64,000 nt of DNA from Triangularia verruculosa. Taxonomy: Eukaryota > Ascomycota > Sordariomycetes > Sordariales > Podosporaceae. Shown here piece by piece: positions 9,591 to 20,629 of this stretch. How positions within the stretch are numbered: the stretch's first letter is position 1; each line of letters starts with the position of its first letter. Below the pieces are notes generated by a model. That model ran no database searches and was not told the origin of the DNA. It saw only the letters and a program-made list of their open reading frames with translations. The stretch covers positions 1 to 64,000 of the forward strand of contig MU863999.1 of the NCBI GenBank assembly GCA_033296885.1. The letters are read 5' to 3'. Made by a program: the position numbers and the translations under genes.

Positions 9591-11468
9591 ATGGAGCCAT
9601 CGGTTTACCAACCCCTGAATCAAAGGGATCATATCCGTGTCTTGAAAGTCCTACCAGCTACGGACAAAGACAGCAATATCTCAGCTACATTCCAGGTCGA
9701 ATCCCTCGCCGGTCATGGCCCTCTGTTGTATGAGGCACTTTCGTATATGTGGGGAGACCAGGCCGTACGGGCAACTATTGAGCTGAACGGTACCCCTTTT
9801 TCGGTTTCGCAACATTTGCAGGGCGCCATCCGAACCCTACGGAAGGGAACGGAGCCGCGATATCTTTGGATTGATGCCATTTGCATCAACCAAGCCGACA
9901 TACAAGAGCGAAACCAGCAGGTCCAGCTCATGAGAACCATCTACCGGCGAGCCAAGTGCGTCCTGGTCTGGCTAGATCGTGAGATTGACCCTTCGCATCC
10001 TTCCTTTCAGAAGTTGCAGACGTTGAGCGAGAGATCCGAACTTGGGGAGCTGGGTGGCCACCCCGACCTCTGGGACCCTATCTGTGATGTCTTCAAAGAT
10101 CCGTACTGGTCTCGAGTGTGGATACAACAGGAAATAAGCAACGCCGCTGTGCTGCGGCTCTTTAGTCGAGAGGTTGAGCTAAACAGCTATGCCATCTATC
10201 ATCTCCTGCGGCTTTTCAGTCAAATTCAACTGGAAAACATTTTAGGGCAGACTTGGTGGGACTGGGCTCTCAAAAAACCGTCAGTCATGCTGCCCCATAG
10301 GTTTGGACTGGAGAACGCTCATAAAGAACCAATAGAGGGCTCGACCCTGGGAAAAACGGAACTGGATCTCATCGAGACCCTTTCCAGGACTTGTACGCTC
10401 AAGTGCACCGACGACAGAGACCGTGTGTACGGCATCATGTTCCTCGCCCAAGACTGCCAGGAAGGAGACGTTAAGGTCGACTACCGCCTCACCGTCCCCC
10501 AAGTCTACACCGAAGTCGTCAAATGCCTCATCACCAAGTACCGGTCAACCCGCTTCCTCCTTTACTCAACCCTCGACCACAATGCCACTGACCCCTCAAC
10601 CAAAACCCCTTCATGGGTTCCCGACTGGCGTCACCCCCCAACCCGGCCCAGCATGGCCCGCCCTTTACCCCCCTTGAAACAAACACCCCTCTGCAATCAG
10701 CCCAACCCTCTCCCAAAGATAACCGACACCACCCTCTCCCTCCTCGCCATAAAGGTAGACACTGTCCACACCGCCTACCACTCCCTTTTCGCCACCGACC
10801 TGCTAAGCCAATCCCTCACCACCTTCATCAACACCTGCACCCTCATCACCTCGGACGCCATAGCCCACGAAGCCACCCTCAATCAACAACCCCCCACACC
10901 ACCCTCCCCCGAATTGCAAACTACTCCCCAATGGAGATCCCTCCTCCGCACCCTCGCCGGCCTCGACCACCGCGACAAAACCAAGCACCCCAACCTCGAA
11001 ACGGCCCTCTACCGTGGCGGAGAAGAACTTCTCGATCTCACTCATCAGCGGGACACCACCGATACTCACGACAGCGACAGCGGTTTTAATCCGGACACCT
11101 ACCTGCTCGGTAGGATCGTCAGTCTCCCTGGAGACGCTCAGGTGCTCAGGTTGGCGAAGCTGTTTGTCTCGTTTGCGTGGTGGGTTTTGACCAAGAAGAG
11201 GGTGGTGTTTTTGAGTGGCAAGGGACGGGTGGGGCTCGCGCCTTGGTGTGTTAGGGCGGGGGATGAGGTTTGGCTGGTGCCCGGGTGTGAGATGCTTGTT
11301 TTGATGAGGGGGGTCGGTGGGAACGGGAGGGGGTATGAGGTTGTTGGGGAGGGGTATTTGGATGGGGAGAATTTCTGGGAGGGAGTTTGGGGGTGGAAGG
11401 GGGTTGATGAGGCCAGGGAGGGGGAGGTGGTTGGTGGGCTGAGGGTGGAGGTGGTGGAGGTGGTGTGA
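9591..11468 (+). CDS. HET-domain (heterokaryon incompatibility-type) protein
   Basis: A single 625-codon exon. The N-terminal HET domain (about residues 45-200) is complete: YEALSYMWGD, LWIDAICINQ, a YRRAKCVLVWLD block, and DPYWSRVWIQQE. Downstream come the family-typical DDRDRVYGIMFLAQD segment and a C-terminal GRVGLAPWCVRAGDEV...GYEVVGEGYLDGE block. HET proteins mediate allorecognition and regulated cell death after hyphal fusion, acting in the cytoplasm. The start at 9,591 is the first ATG, in good context (CACCAAAATGG), and no intron is needed. The last 300 bp are strikingly G-rich on the coding strand and the middle is C-rich, giving a strand-composition switch inside one ORF. Which partner it recognises cannot be told from sequence. 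It lies 800 bp upstream of a RING gene. Confidence 0.93.
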   Translation: MEPSVYQPLNQRDHIRVLKVLPATDKDSNISATFQVESLAGHGPLLYEALSYMWGDQAVRATIELNGTPFSVSQHLQGAIRTLRKGTEPRYLWIDAICINQADIQERNQQVQLMRTIYRRAKCVLVWLDREIDPSHPSFQKLQTLSERSELGELGGHPDLWDPICDVFKDPYWSRVWIQQEISNAAVLRLFSREVELNSYAIYHLLRLFSQIQLENILGQTWWDWALKKPSVMLPHRFGLENAHKEPIEGSTLGKTELDLIETLSRTCTLKCTDDRDRVYGIMFLAQDCQEGDVKVDYRLTVPQVYTEVVKCLITKYRSTRFLLYSTLDHNATDPSTKTPSWVPDWRHPPTRPSMARPLPPLKQTPLCNQPNPLPKITDTTLSLLAIKVDTVHTAYHSLFATDLLSQSLTTFINTCTLITSDAIAHEATLNQQPPTPPSPELQTTPQWRSLLRTLAGLDHRDKTKHPNLETALYRGGEELLDLTHQRDTTDTHDSDSGFNPDTYLLGRIVSLPGDAQVLRLAKLFVSFAWWVLTKKRVVFLSGKGRVGLAPWCVRAGDEVWLVPGCEMLVLMRGVGGNGRGYEVVGEGYLDGENFWEGVWGWKGVDEAREGEVVGGLRVEVVEVV

Positions 11469-12274
11469 TTGAGGTACCTTAGTTTCTGGTGTCGAAGTGT
11501 TGACGGATGAGGTAACAGATATCTCTTCTCTAGACATTAGTGCTACTTATAGTTTTCGAGGTACTACGTTGAATCCTTAGCTTACGAGGGAAATGTTGGA
11601 GCTTGGACTGCAGGCTTGAGTCGCTTCTCAGCAAGATCATGGTGTGGTTGTAGGGGCTACACCGGGCATCTCTATTCACACTGAAACGTAGAAACTTGCG
11701 TTTCCATCCCCCTATTAAGTAACATAACCCCTCTAAGATATCAGCTCCAGTTACCCCATACTTGTATACCTAGGTAAGCGACTAGTGTTGGAAGCTTATG
11801 CTAGGTATCCAGTGTACTTTCACTACGTAGGTATGTGGATTTGCTACCAGAGATACCTCAAGTCAAAGCCCCGCTCTGTCTGTGCTTTGTTGCCTACCTA
11901 TTGAGTTCCAAGCGAGATAAAGAAAGAAGTGTCTGATTCATGTATGCTCGAAGACACCCAATAGCCATGTATCCTCATCAACATAGATGCTCGACGATTA
12001 ACGCAAGAAGACACAGAACAAAAAGCCCATTTATATGTTTTTGGCCATATTGCTAACACAATGGGGTTGTAGGGTAGACTATGTGTTCTCTTCTAAAGAC
12101 AATACATTGTTGTGGGAATAAGAGCATCATCCACAGTCTAGGAACAGAGCAATTTTATGCCTATTTAAGTACTCTGCCTGCTCCAAACTTTGTCCCCATT
12201 TCTCCCCGTCAAACCTCTCGACCAATCGAGCAGACCACCAATTCTTTAGGTAAGAATCTGAATTTACTAAACCC
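11469..12274. other. Intergenic region
   Basis: AT-richer spacer between the HET and RING genes, with no gene. The palindrome CCTAGGTA occurs at 11,768. The last bases before the RING gene contain a GTAAGA and a TTTACTAAAC branch-like string, but no fitting acceptor before the ATG, so I do not call a 5' UTR intron. Confidence 0.5.
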
Positions 12275-13024
12275 GTGATCAACATGACTCCCCAAAGAGA
12301 AGAAGTGACCTTGTGGCATGAGCTCAAGGCTTATCTGCTACTTTCCCCAGCTGAACGGCGCACGGCCAACATTCCCTTGGTCAAATGCCCCGTCTGCCTG
12401 GACCAGAACGAGATTTTCACACCTGCTACACCTGCAGAGAACAGACTCAACGCCTCACCCACAGTAGTCCTTTATTGCGGGCACATGATATGCGCGGGCT
12501 GTTTCAGAGGGTGGCAATCGCATCTCGAGGACCGTGACGATCCGGAAACGGTAACGTGTCCCATCTGCAGAACCGACCTCTGCTTCACCACTAACCCCTA
12601 CTCCGAGGACGGCTGCCACCATACGCTCTATGCCGTTCCGCTCCCAGATCACACCACAGTCATCTGGCAGCCGGGCGACTGGCATCCCAACAAAATGCCT
12701 CTCACTCGTCCTGAAGGTGGGCTTGTCCCTAACAAGTGCCACTGGTGCAGGCGTGAGAGCATGGAGGCTCTGGCTCGCCATATCGTTCAATTGAGACAAG
12801 ACGGCCTCAACGACTTCCAGGTCAGGAGTACTCTTTTGCATACCGCTGGGTTTGCGCTGGAGCTGACCGAGTTGGAGAAGAAGTTGGCCTTCCCTCCTAA
12901 CGGTGGTACCGGCCGGAAACCTTGGGTCGCTCCTCCTCCGGGACAGGAACGGCAGTACCTCATTTTTATGCTCAACGAGGAGTTTAGGGATGAGGGCGTC
13001 ACCTGGCGTGGATCGGGGTCTTGA
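12275..13024 (+). CDS. RING-finger (C3HC4) protein
   Basis: A 249-residue single-exon protein. A RING-HC motif is complete: C38-x2-C41, C68-x-H70, C73-x2-C76, C95-x2-C98 (VKCPVC, YCGHMICAGC, TCPIC), with an expanded 26-residue first loop. A second Cys pair (KCHWC, about residue 166) lies downstream in a region without a known domain. RING-HC proteins are usually E3 ubiquitin ligases; this assignment rests only on the motif. There are two nearby ATGs (12,275, MINM; 12,284, MTPQ), and the second may equally be the start. The substrate is unknown. Its position among allorecognition-type genes is noted but does not prove shared function. Confidence 0.85.
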   Translation: MINMTPQREEVTLWHELKAYLLLSPAERRTANIPLVKCPVCLDQNEIFTPATPAENRLNASPTVVLYCGHMICAGCFRGWQSHLEDRDDPETVTCPICRTDLCFTTNPYSEDGCHHTLYAVPLPDHTTVIWQPGDWHPNKMPLTRPEGGLVPNKCHWCRRESMEALARHIVQLRQDGLNDFQVRSTLLHTAGFALELTELEKKLAFPPNGGTGRKPWVAPPPGQERQYLIFMLNEEFRDEGVTWRGSGS

Positions 13025-13378
13025 TTTAACGAACTACTTGTATTGCGTGGTGAGATAAACTGCCCGATTATACCATTTAATATCTTAATATCTTTAAAGT
13101 CCGGGTGCGGTGCAGCGCTGGCGCCTGACAGTAGACGGTGGGACTTTTAGACTAATACAATAATAAAAATTGCTAAAAATAACCTTGCTTCCATTTAAAA
13201 TTCGTGACCTTGTGACCTTGAACGATTGTGTGACCCAAGAACACTGAGTTTTGCTGTTTTTGAACGGTTTGTCCATGCTTGTCTCCTGAACTCCTGAACT
13301 CAAGTAGGTACACTGTCTTGTTGAGGGCATACCCCCGTAGGTGTGTATTTGCCAAGGTAATCGCCGCGTATGTTCCTC
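13025..13378. other. Convergent intergenic spacer
   Basis: AT-rich DNA between the 3' ends of the RING gene and the DJ-1-like gene. Short minus-strand frames here have no family resemblance. Confidence 0.5.
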
Positions 13379-14362
13379 TTAGGGGTAGGAATGAAGAGGG
13401 CCAACCGTGCCTACACTAGGCATACTCATATTTGCGCCAGGAACCTACACGTGTCCACCCCAGTATTAACAGAGAATGTTTATGGTGCACGGGGGCATTC
13501 GAACGGGCGACTTACCTTGTGGACAACCGAGTACGGATCCCAGCTCGGATCAACAACCGGCGCATACTCGACGTTGTTGACAGAATTATTGACCTTGGGA
13601 TCCCCATAGATGTGCCTCAAAAACGCCACCATCATGTCCATGCCTGCCGAGACACCTGAACTCGTCCAGAACTTGCCGTCATGTACCCACCGCGCGCTGG
13701 GAACCCAAGTGACATTTGTCCCGTGCTTCGTCGCGCGGTTCCAGCCCGAACTCGCCTTCGTCGCGGTCGCGCGTCGGCCGTCCAGGACGCCGGCGCGGGC
13801 AAGAAAGCCAGCTCCGGTGCAAACAGAGAGCACATACTCGGTTGTGTTGAAGCGAGAAGCAATGAAGTCTTCGATGGACCGATCGTTCCGCTGCTGGAGT
13901 GTCATGTCGCCGACGCCGCCTGGGACAACCAGGATGTCGAGCGGCGGGGCCGTCTCGAACGAGTGCGTAGCGATGATCTGTGCGTCGACCATCTTTGACA
14001 TGTCCATTGCCATTCCATCTGAATCGTGATGGAGAGGCGGGCGGCTGTGAATGGGACCAGGGGCTTTTGCGATGATGGAGAGGTTGATGTCAAAGGGCCA
14101 GGAGAGATCGGATAGAAACTGTAGCGGCCCAAAGACGTCTAGAATCGCATAGCCGTCGAAGACGATCTGTCAGAGGTGTTTGAGTTAGCACAAGGTGTCT
14201 GGATAACGAACGGGCTGCTGCTCTTACGTAGCCCACAGATAGGCTGCGGTTGGCGTTTCGTTGCTGCTCGGGGGAGTACGTGTATGTTTCGGCACACGAG
14301 ATGGGAAGATACTGTGCCAAGACAGCCAACATGATGGTCGAAACATGTCTTGAGCGCTTCAT
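13379..14362 (-). CDS. Secreted DJ-1/PfpI-family protein (three exons)
   Basis: Model: complement of 14,362-14,228, 14,166-13,516 and 13,444-13,379, giving 283 residues. Exon 1 encodes a signal-peptide-like start (MKRSRHVSTIMLAVLAQYLPISCA). Intron 1 (61 nt, GTAAGA...GCTAAC...CAG) is required to join SVGY to IVFDGYAILDVFGPLQF, the conserved N-terminal motif of the class-I glutamine-amidotransferase-like fold. The nucleophile elbow is present (SVCTGAGFLARAG) with a following TKASSGW. Intron 2 (71 nt, GTAAGT...TAG) is likely because it replaces a short odd tail with VPGAN...; without it the ORF ends at 13,480. Family members are glyoxalase, isonitrile-hydratase or protease-like enzymes. The substrate cannot be deduced. 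An initiating ATG further upstream is ruled out because the next in-frame codon there is TTG. Confidence 0.85.
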
Positions 14363-15769
14363 TGTGTTAGAAGGTTGCAATTATGGAAGCGATGAGCTGA
14401 TTTCAGCGCCTACAAACATCATAGGTCGCTGGCAGCATGCTAATGTAGTCGCTTTTATGTTAATGGAACGGACTAAGTTGCACACGGCGACTCGAAGCCC
14501 AATAGAGATAGGACCCCAGCACGAACAACCCAAAGTAGACTTGGATCTCACAAGAGACATATCTCTGCATGTAAGATGATCTGTCAGATCTTTTGCTTGC
14601 ACGGATGCTCGAGCGACCCGCGACCCTTCCCGGCTGAATGGGACGGAGCAATTAAGAGCAGGTTTCAAAGTAGCATTGCATTGATACTCGCCCACAGCGA
14701 TAGTGAAATCTCTTATTTAAGGACCAAGTCTGTTGCCTGAGGGACCTATGATATCTCTTAACCCCTTCCAGAAATGAGCAATTGACTGGAGCTGGGATAA
14801 GGCCTGTGAGTGAATGCCCTCTCCACACTTCAGGTATCAGAAGCCAGTTCTCCACTCTGAATAAATGGTAGCAAAGACCTCTCGAGTCCGAACTCATGGT
14901 AGCAAAGACTTCTCGAGTCAGAACTAATGGTACTAGCAGTGAGGCAGGAACTACGGGTTCTTTTTTCTTTGTTGTTACAGCTAGGAGCGAAATTGGCATC
15001 CTGTCGCTTGCACTCTTCTCAGGAAAGATAGACACACGGACGCGCTCGCAACAGTATGGATTGACTTCCATGCACGCGTGGTACTTATGAGTTACGGATG
15101 GATACTTTATCCGGGAAGCGGATTGACGATTTGCCGCATCCGCTTGTCAGCGCCGAAGCACCATACCAACCGCATAATAACCGCAGTGACCGATCAAAGG
15201 ACGCTATGCAGTAACTGACCCTCGACGTTCCTATATCTCGTCACTGAGGTCAGATAATGATTCAACCGCCGGGTCCACTGCTGATGGCGCATTTGCATAA
15301 CGTGCGCTCTTGAGCTTAGTGATGGATACTTGGTCGATTCGAGCTGAGCAAGAGACTGTGACTCGTGAAATGAGATGGAATACAAAGATCCTATGGCATT
15401 CCATTGAGGCCTATGGTGGCCTAAGGAAACAAACGTTGTTACCTGTAGACGGTTGGCGTCCAAGTAGGTACTCGTCCAGAAGTGTAACGGACACGACTGA
15501 TCTACGTCACCGGCAGACAACTTCCAGAAACATCGGGCACATCTCGTCAACTTTACGGCTTAGCGAGACGCTCAGCGAGCACTTGCCTAATTGTTTTACG
15601 GGGTCGGCATGTCTAGTACAAATGACCCTTACACTAGGTACCTTAGCGACGGTGCGGTCCAGGTCTAGAATTTTAGTAATTTACTATAACATAGTAATTT
15701 GCCACAGAAACGGAATATATAATAACGATCTACGAAAAGGAGGTGGGTGGGGAGGAGGTGAAGCAATTA
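14363..15769. other. Intergenic region
   Basis: No gene recognised in 1.4 kb. It includes a two-copy tandem repeat (separate entry) and several overlapping short frames without family resemblance. Confidence 0.5.
14867..14925. repeat. Two-copy tandem repeat, about 30 bp
   Basis: The unit beginning ATGGTAGCAAAGAC(C/T)TCTCGAGTC is present twice in a row, with two or three transitions between copies and a partial third start (AATGGTA) after it. Confidence 0.75.
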
Positions 15770-18245
15770 TTAACAATCCCCAACATGTGATTTCAGTAGC
15801 CGTACAACCGCCTCGTGGCCGTTCTTGGCAGCCCACGACAGCGGTGTCCGACCGTAGCCGTCCTTCGCTTCGATATTAGCGCCCTTATCGATCAGCAGCC
15901 GTATAGCCGCCTCGTGGCCCTTGTAGGCAGCCCACAACAGCGGTGTCCGACCGTCGCCGCCCTTCGCTTCGATATTAGCGCCCTTATCGATCAGCAGCCG
16001 TACAGCCGCCTCTTGGCCATTGTAGGCAGCCCACGACAGCGGTGTCCGACCGTAAGGGCCGCCCTTCGCTTCGATATTAGCGCCCTTATCGATCAGCAGC
16101 CGTATAGCCGCCTCGTGGCTGTTCTTAGCAGCCCACAACAGCGGTGTCCGACCGTCGCCGTCCTCCGCTTCGATATTAGCGCCCTTATCGATCAGCAGCC
16201 GTACAACCGCCTCGTGGCCATTGTAGGCAGCCCACGACAGCGGTGTCCGACCGCTAAAGCTGCCCTTCGCTTCGATATTAGCGCCCTTGTCAACTAGTAG
16301 CCATACAACCACCCCATGGCCGTTCTCAGCAGCCCACAATAGCAGTGCTCGACCGAGATTACCCCTCGCTTCAATAGTAGCGTCCTTGTCAACTAGAAGC
16401 CGTACAACGGTCAAAGGGTGGTTCCTTGCAACCCACGACAGCATCTCCTCAGTCCGCTCCTCTCCTTCCATCTCAATGCGGGCACCGTTGTCGTCAATAA
16501 CTGGAGTACCCAGTATTTCCCGAGTCTTCTCATCCGTCTCTCTCCAGAGGCCGTGGTGACCTGAGCAAGTCGTATCCACGCTTCTTCCTGCCATTCCAGC
16601 CTCGTAGCTCTCCATGGCTCTTTGGAAATTCTTTGCTGCCTCTTCCCATCTTTCCGTCTTGGTCAGCAACATTCCCATTTTCAATAATCTGGCCGCCTTG
16701 TCTAGATGATGTAGGCACTGACACGCTATCATGGGGCACGTGGGCACTCCTCGACTCGTCATGAAGCTCCCATACTCTGCCGCCGTGTGCCACTTGGTTT
16801 GCGATGTATTCCAGTCCCAGAGAAGTAGCAGATTGTCTGGAAAGGCTCTGACGGAAGCTACCCGCTTTTTCACAGCACCCGTTGGGGGAACAGCAATCCG
16901 AATGATGGTGGAAGCATAATCATATAACCTGATGATTACAGGTGTTCGTGCTCCTTGCAAATGACAAATGACATCCCCCTTTTTGACGGCTTTTGCTGAG
17001 GCCTGGAAGGTGACACTGGTCTCTCTTTCGTCGGAATGGCTCGGCGCGTCGTACCAAGTGATCCGCACATGCTGCGTGCTAAGTTGCATAGTACGATTGC
17101 TCTGTCCTTGGTCCCGATTTGTATCCTCTACGGCTGAAGATACTTCGCCGAGGATGTAGCCCTTGGCCTCGATCACCAATGCCGCCTCTGCGCTATCCCC
17201 GGTACTGACGCTGACGGCGATGCTCTTGGAAAGGCAAAAGTGAACAAGTGTCCGGAGGACGTGTCCCCATGTCACCTTGTAATTCGCTTCTAGCCCTGCT
17301 GCATGAGGGTTATCGTCGCTCATGCCGAGCAAGGCGTAGACCTTATCGGAACATATAGTGGCCTTGTGGGTGTGGTACATGTCCACCAGCTCGCCCAGAG
17401 GGCGTATATGTAGGGAAAACCTCTCCTGCGGGCTGGTCTTGTTGTTTCCTTCGTATCGAGGCCGAAATACTGCATCCTGTATCAGGTAGACGATCGGCGG
17501 AATGAGACCCTGCAGGTGGGGGTACTTTTGGTAGGATATTTGTAATGCGTTGAGGCCTGCGCAGAACGCATACCCGTCAATCACCGTGGGGCCACACATG
17601 ATGAGAATATGTCGAGCGGCAGCAACCTCCTGAAGAACCTAGCCGATCATGTCAGCAAAAACTCTCATCTTTACCATCCCGACCTGCTATGCATACCCAG
17701 ATACGTTGGAACCATGGCCGCTCGAGGAGGTTGATGACTGCCTGCTCGCTTACTTGTGTGCCTTGTTCGGTTGCTTGCGTGCTTACTTCGGTTGCTGCAC
17801 GTTGCCGGCCTTCTCCACGTATGTAATCGAGAGCTTGCTTGCTGTTGGCTGTCGCTGCTCCGAGCCAGACAAGTACGCGGCTCGCTTTAGCATAGATCTT
17901 AGCCATGGACTGGACTTGGTACCCCTTCTCGGTTGTGTCTTCCTGGTTGATACAAATAGCATCAACCCAGATAACTCGTTCGATGAAGCGATCTCGGAGG
18001 CGAAGTAGGAGCGCGTAAAGATTTTCTCTAACTTTGCATTCAAGGCCATTGACGCGGATGCACTGGAGGTTATCCTGAGAGCCCCATACATAAGATACGG
18101 CCTCAAAGGGATGGGTGGTTTCAGAGTCCAACAGATGATGGGGGAAGAGAGTGCATTCAATGCGGGGATCCTCGTCTGAACACGGCAGAAGCCGGAGCAA
18201 GCGTATGCTGCCCACGGGCAAAGGGAGACCATGGTATGGAGACAT
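15770..18245 (-). CDS. HET-domain protein with C-terminal ankyrin repeats (two exons)
   Basis: Model: complement of 18,245-17,697 and 17,638-15,770, 805 residues. The 58-nt intron (GTATGC...GGCTAG) joins RPWFQRIW to VLQEVAAARHI, restoring the HET motif that neither ORF has alone. HET landmarks: FEAVSYVWG (47-55), IWVDAICINQ (92-101), AKIYAKASRVLVWLG (115-129), and CSDKVYALLGM in exon 2. A TPR-like helix pair (about residues 500-530) precedes about seven ankyrin repeats (580-805). The last five are almost identical at DNA level. Start: first ATG of the frame; upstream codons include only TTG starts. A Gln/Thr-rich linker lies inside the HET domain (residues 140-165). Fungal HET proteins with repeat domains act like NLR-type sensors that trigger cell death on non-self recognition; that function is inferred. 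The repeats end within 3 nt of the stop codon. Confidence 0.9.
15773..16260 (-). repeat. Near-identical ankyrin-coding tandem repeats (about 99-bp period)
   Basis: Five consecutive units encode GRTPL-x-WAA-x-x-x-HEA-x-x-RLLIDKGANIEA with almost no silent differences. Variation concentrates in the residues after WAA (YNG, KNS, YKG, KNG), in H/Q and in V/I. Unit lengths are 99 or 102 bp. Confidence 0.9.
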
Positions 18246-19153
18246 GGTAGCGGCGTAGGATGTTTTACCAGTGTTGAAGTTGTTGCATGCTGAGGTGGGT
18301 GGTGGAACGGCTCTTAGGTTCGCTAGGTCTACAGGAACAAACAATCAGTAGCTGAAGCTAAGAGGGTTAGCTATACTAAACAAGAGTTACGTACCGCTTA
18401 TTATGTGTCTCGATAAGTTCGATTGGAGGTGTTGGAGCTCAAACGTCGCTGTTGCTGTTGTCCGTCAGGCCAAGGAGTTTGATGTCCAAACCCAACCCCG
18501 CACCTCGGGTCTAGATTGCACTGGTGCTTAGACGGCTGGTGCCACCTGCGTACACTCACTCGAAACATTGTGATTGGCGGTGTTGAGCTAATGTGCGTCA
18601 GAGAACATGTCTCTTACACAGTGTGAATTCAAAAGGTTCGAGAAAATCTCTTTCATGTGCTTGCAAAAGAAGGCGAAAGGAGAATTTCAGTACAGGGAAA
18701 GGAGAAATGCCAAGGTTAACCGGTAGAATAGCTGCGCATCTAGGCGGTACCCCTGTTTGTAATCTAACGTGTCGCTGTACTGTGTAACAGCTCACGCAAG
18801 CGTTGTACCGCCTGATTTACCTAGCGCTACTCAAGGTTACCTGCTAACCTACATAGTGTAGACTGCCGAAAATAGGCAAAATGCCAGCCATTTTTGGCGC
18901 TTCATTGTATCTTAATGCTCCTCAAGTACAGCCGGTCCGTGCCCAAACTCTTCAAAAGAGTACAAAGCGGACGCCGGTTCTGCCCCTGCTGTACCTTATG
19001 GAAACAATTTGTTTCCTATATTTCCTACCTGCAGCCACCTCTTATCGGTCCAGGTTCATGGTCACTATCTTATCTCTTATCAGAACCCACACCCTGAACA
19101 CTACCGTATCTACAGAGGGTCATTATCGATTTCAGTGGCTGATCAGCTTATTA
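18246..19153. other. Intergenic region
   Basis: Upstream region of the HET-ankyrin gene and of the tRNA gene. No other gene recognised. Confidence 0.5.
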
Positions 19154-19225
19154 AGCTGCGTGGCGCAGCGGAAACGTGCCGGGCTCATAACCCGGAGGTC
19201 ACTCGATTGAAACGAGTCGCAGCTA
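19154..19225 (+). tRNA. Initiator tRNA-Met (anticodon CAU)
   Basis: Folds as a full cloverleaf: acceptor AGCTGCG / CGCAGCT, D arm GGCGCAGCGG, anticodon stem CCGGG / CCCGG with loop CTCATAA, T stem ACTCG / CGAGT. Three hallmarks identify the eukaryotic initiator rather than the elongator: an A1-U72 first pair, three consecutive G:C pairs next to the anticodon loop, and a T loop beginning with A (ATTGAAA) instead of TTC. One T-loop base (T for C) differs from the common ATCGAAA. There is no intron. CCA is not encoded. Confidence 0.95.
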
Positions 19226-19230
19226 TCTTC

Positions 19231-19251
19231 TTTTGCATTTTACTTTTTTTT
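19231..19251 (+). terminator. RNA polymerase III terminator of the tRNA gene
   Basis: TTTT at 19,231 and a run of eight T at 19,244-19,251, 5 and 18 nt after the mature tRNA end. Confidence 0.8.
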
Positions 19252-20629
19252 GCTGACTTCGCCTTTTGACTTTTGTTAGCTTTTTGGTCAAAGCCATTGT
19301 CATGGCAACCAAGGGCCTCGCCCTCTTGGATTTCGCAATCCCCTAAGCGTGTCCGCGATCCGGACCACTCTAAACTTTTGAAATAACTTAAATGACGTCG
19401 TATTTGAAGATTTCGCCAGGCCACCTTGAGACATAAAATTCCCAAAAAGTGGTGGCAGACCGGACAGATTTGTGTGAGCACGAGGAAGCTCACAAACGTC
19501 TGACGGTTCACGGCAGCAAACCAAGCCCGGGACCGCGACGTCCAAGAAATTGGGCTTAGCACGACAGAGGTCGAATCAGAAGACAGATTATCAGCTGCAG
19601 CCGCTGATGGGCCAAGCGGGAAATCATGAGCCGGCCAATCACGGCTCAGATCGACCATCTCAGCAGGGGCTCTAATTCGGGAACCCCAGTCCGCTCTTGG
19701 CACAACCTTGGATCAAACCCAATCGGACGACCGCTGAGGCTGGCCTTCCACGTTTCTCTGTGCGCCTCCGAGCCGATCGTGTGGTGTTTTTCTTTTTGTG
19801 TGCTCCAATTACGCATTCGCCATGTTTACTCGACTGCCCACGCTCTTTAGCTTTGCCCGTGGCTGGCCTATGGGACGGGTGGCGCATCATCAAGTCCGGA
19901 CATTCCGCGTCCTGCCTTTCTGTGCTTCTTCCAACCATTCCATTCATGTTCCTCCTCCTGCTTGGCCCTGGCCCATCGCGTCGGTTCCTTGCTCAGATTG
20001 CCAATCCAAGAGCGCCCGCCACGACGCGGCAACCCCCGCGCGCTGACCGACGACCGGCCTTTTATTTTCTTGCATTCCATATCTCCTTCGTCGGGACGAG
20101 AACGAGACTTTGTTGCGGCCTGTGTCCGACTCCAACTCGACCGCACCTTCGCCGCGGGGTCACCGGGGCAGCTCGGGAAATACACTTCTACGCAGTCGTA
20201 CGCCACCGACCCGTACATTTTGTCATCCACGTCAAGGCACGTCACACACTCTGGCGACGTCATATAATAGCACGCATGGCCGCCAGACGCCCCAGGAAGA
20301 GCCGCAAGCACCACCGAGAGAGAGTCCTACCCGGACGAGGCATTCGAGGTGGCCACCATATCACACAACCTGGCTACCCACTTCCGTGACATCCCGTTCC
20401 AGTTCATCCATCAGTCAATCGCCCAGGTTACTGCCGTCGGCAATGGAAGGCCGTACTTCTGCACAAAGCCCCAGGTTATCTGTCTTGGATAGAGCGAGAG
20501 AGGCAATGAGGGAAGAAGACGCATTACTTCACCGGGCAGCGAGGAGGGAAAGCCTCGCTCACAGATTAGCGTCTGCCAGAAATGCCGTTGATGGGGCCCT
20601 TGCACCCACCACGGATTCCCCCAGGAGAC
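19252..20629. other. Stretch without a recognisable gene
   Basis: GC-rich DNA with long overlapping open frames on both strands (for example 19,697-20,389 plus and 19,868-20,314 minus). None carries a known domain and they overlap each other, so I take them as chance frames of GC-rich DNA. A region near 20,320-20,450 may be a decayed exon but I cannot name it. Confidence 0.45.

Noticed and set aside
15815..16297. 160-codon repetitive frame opposite the ankyrin repeats
   Set aside because: Exact shadow of the tandem ankyrin codons on the other strand.
19697..20389. Long open frame (230 codons, plus) in GC-rich DNA
   Set aside because: Overlaps several other long frames on both strands, lacks any domain and has low-complexity Arg/Pro/Thr content. 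Chance frame.
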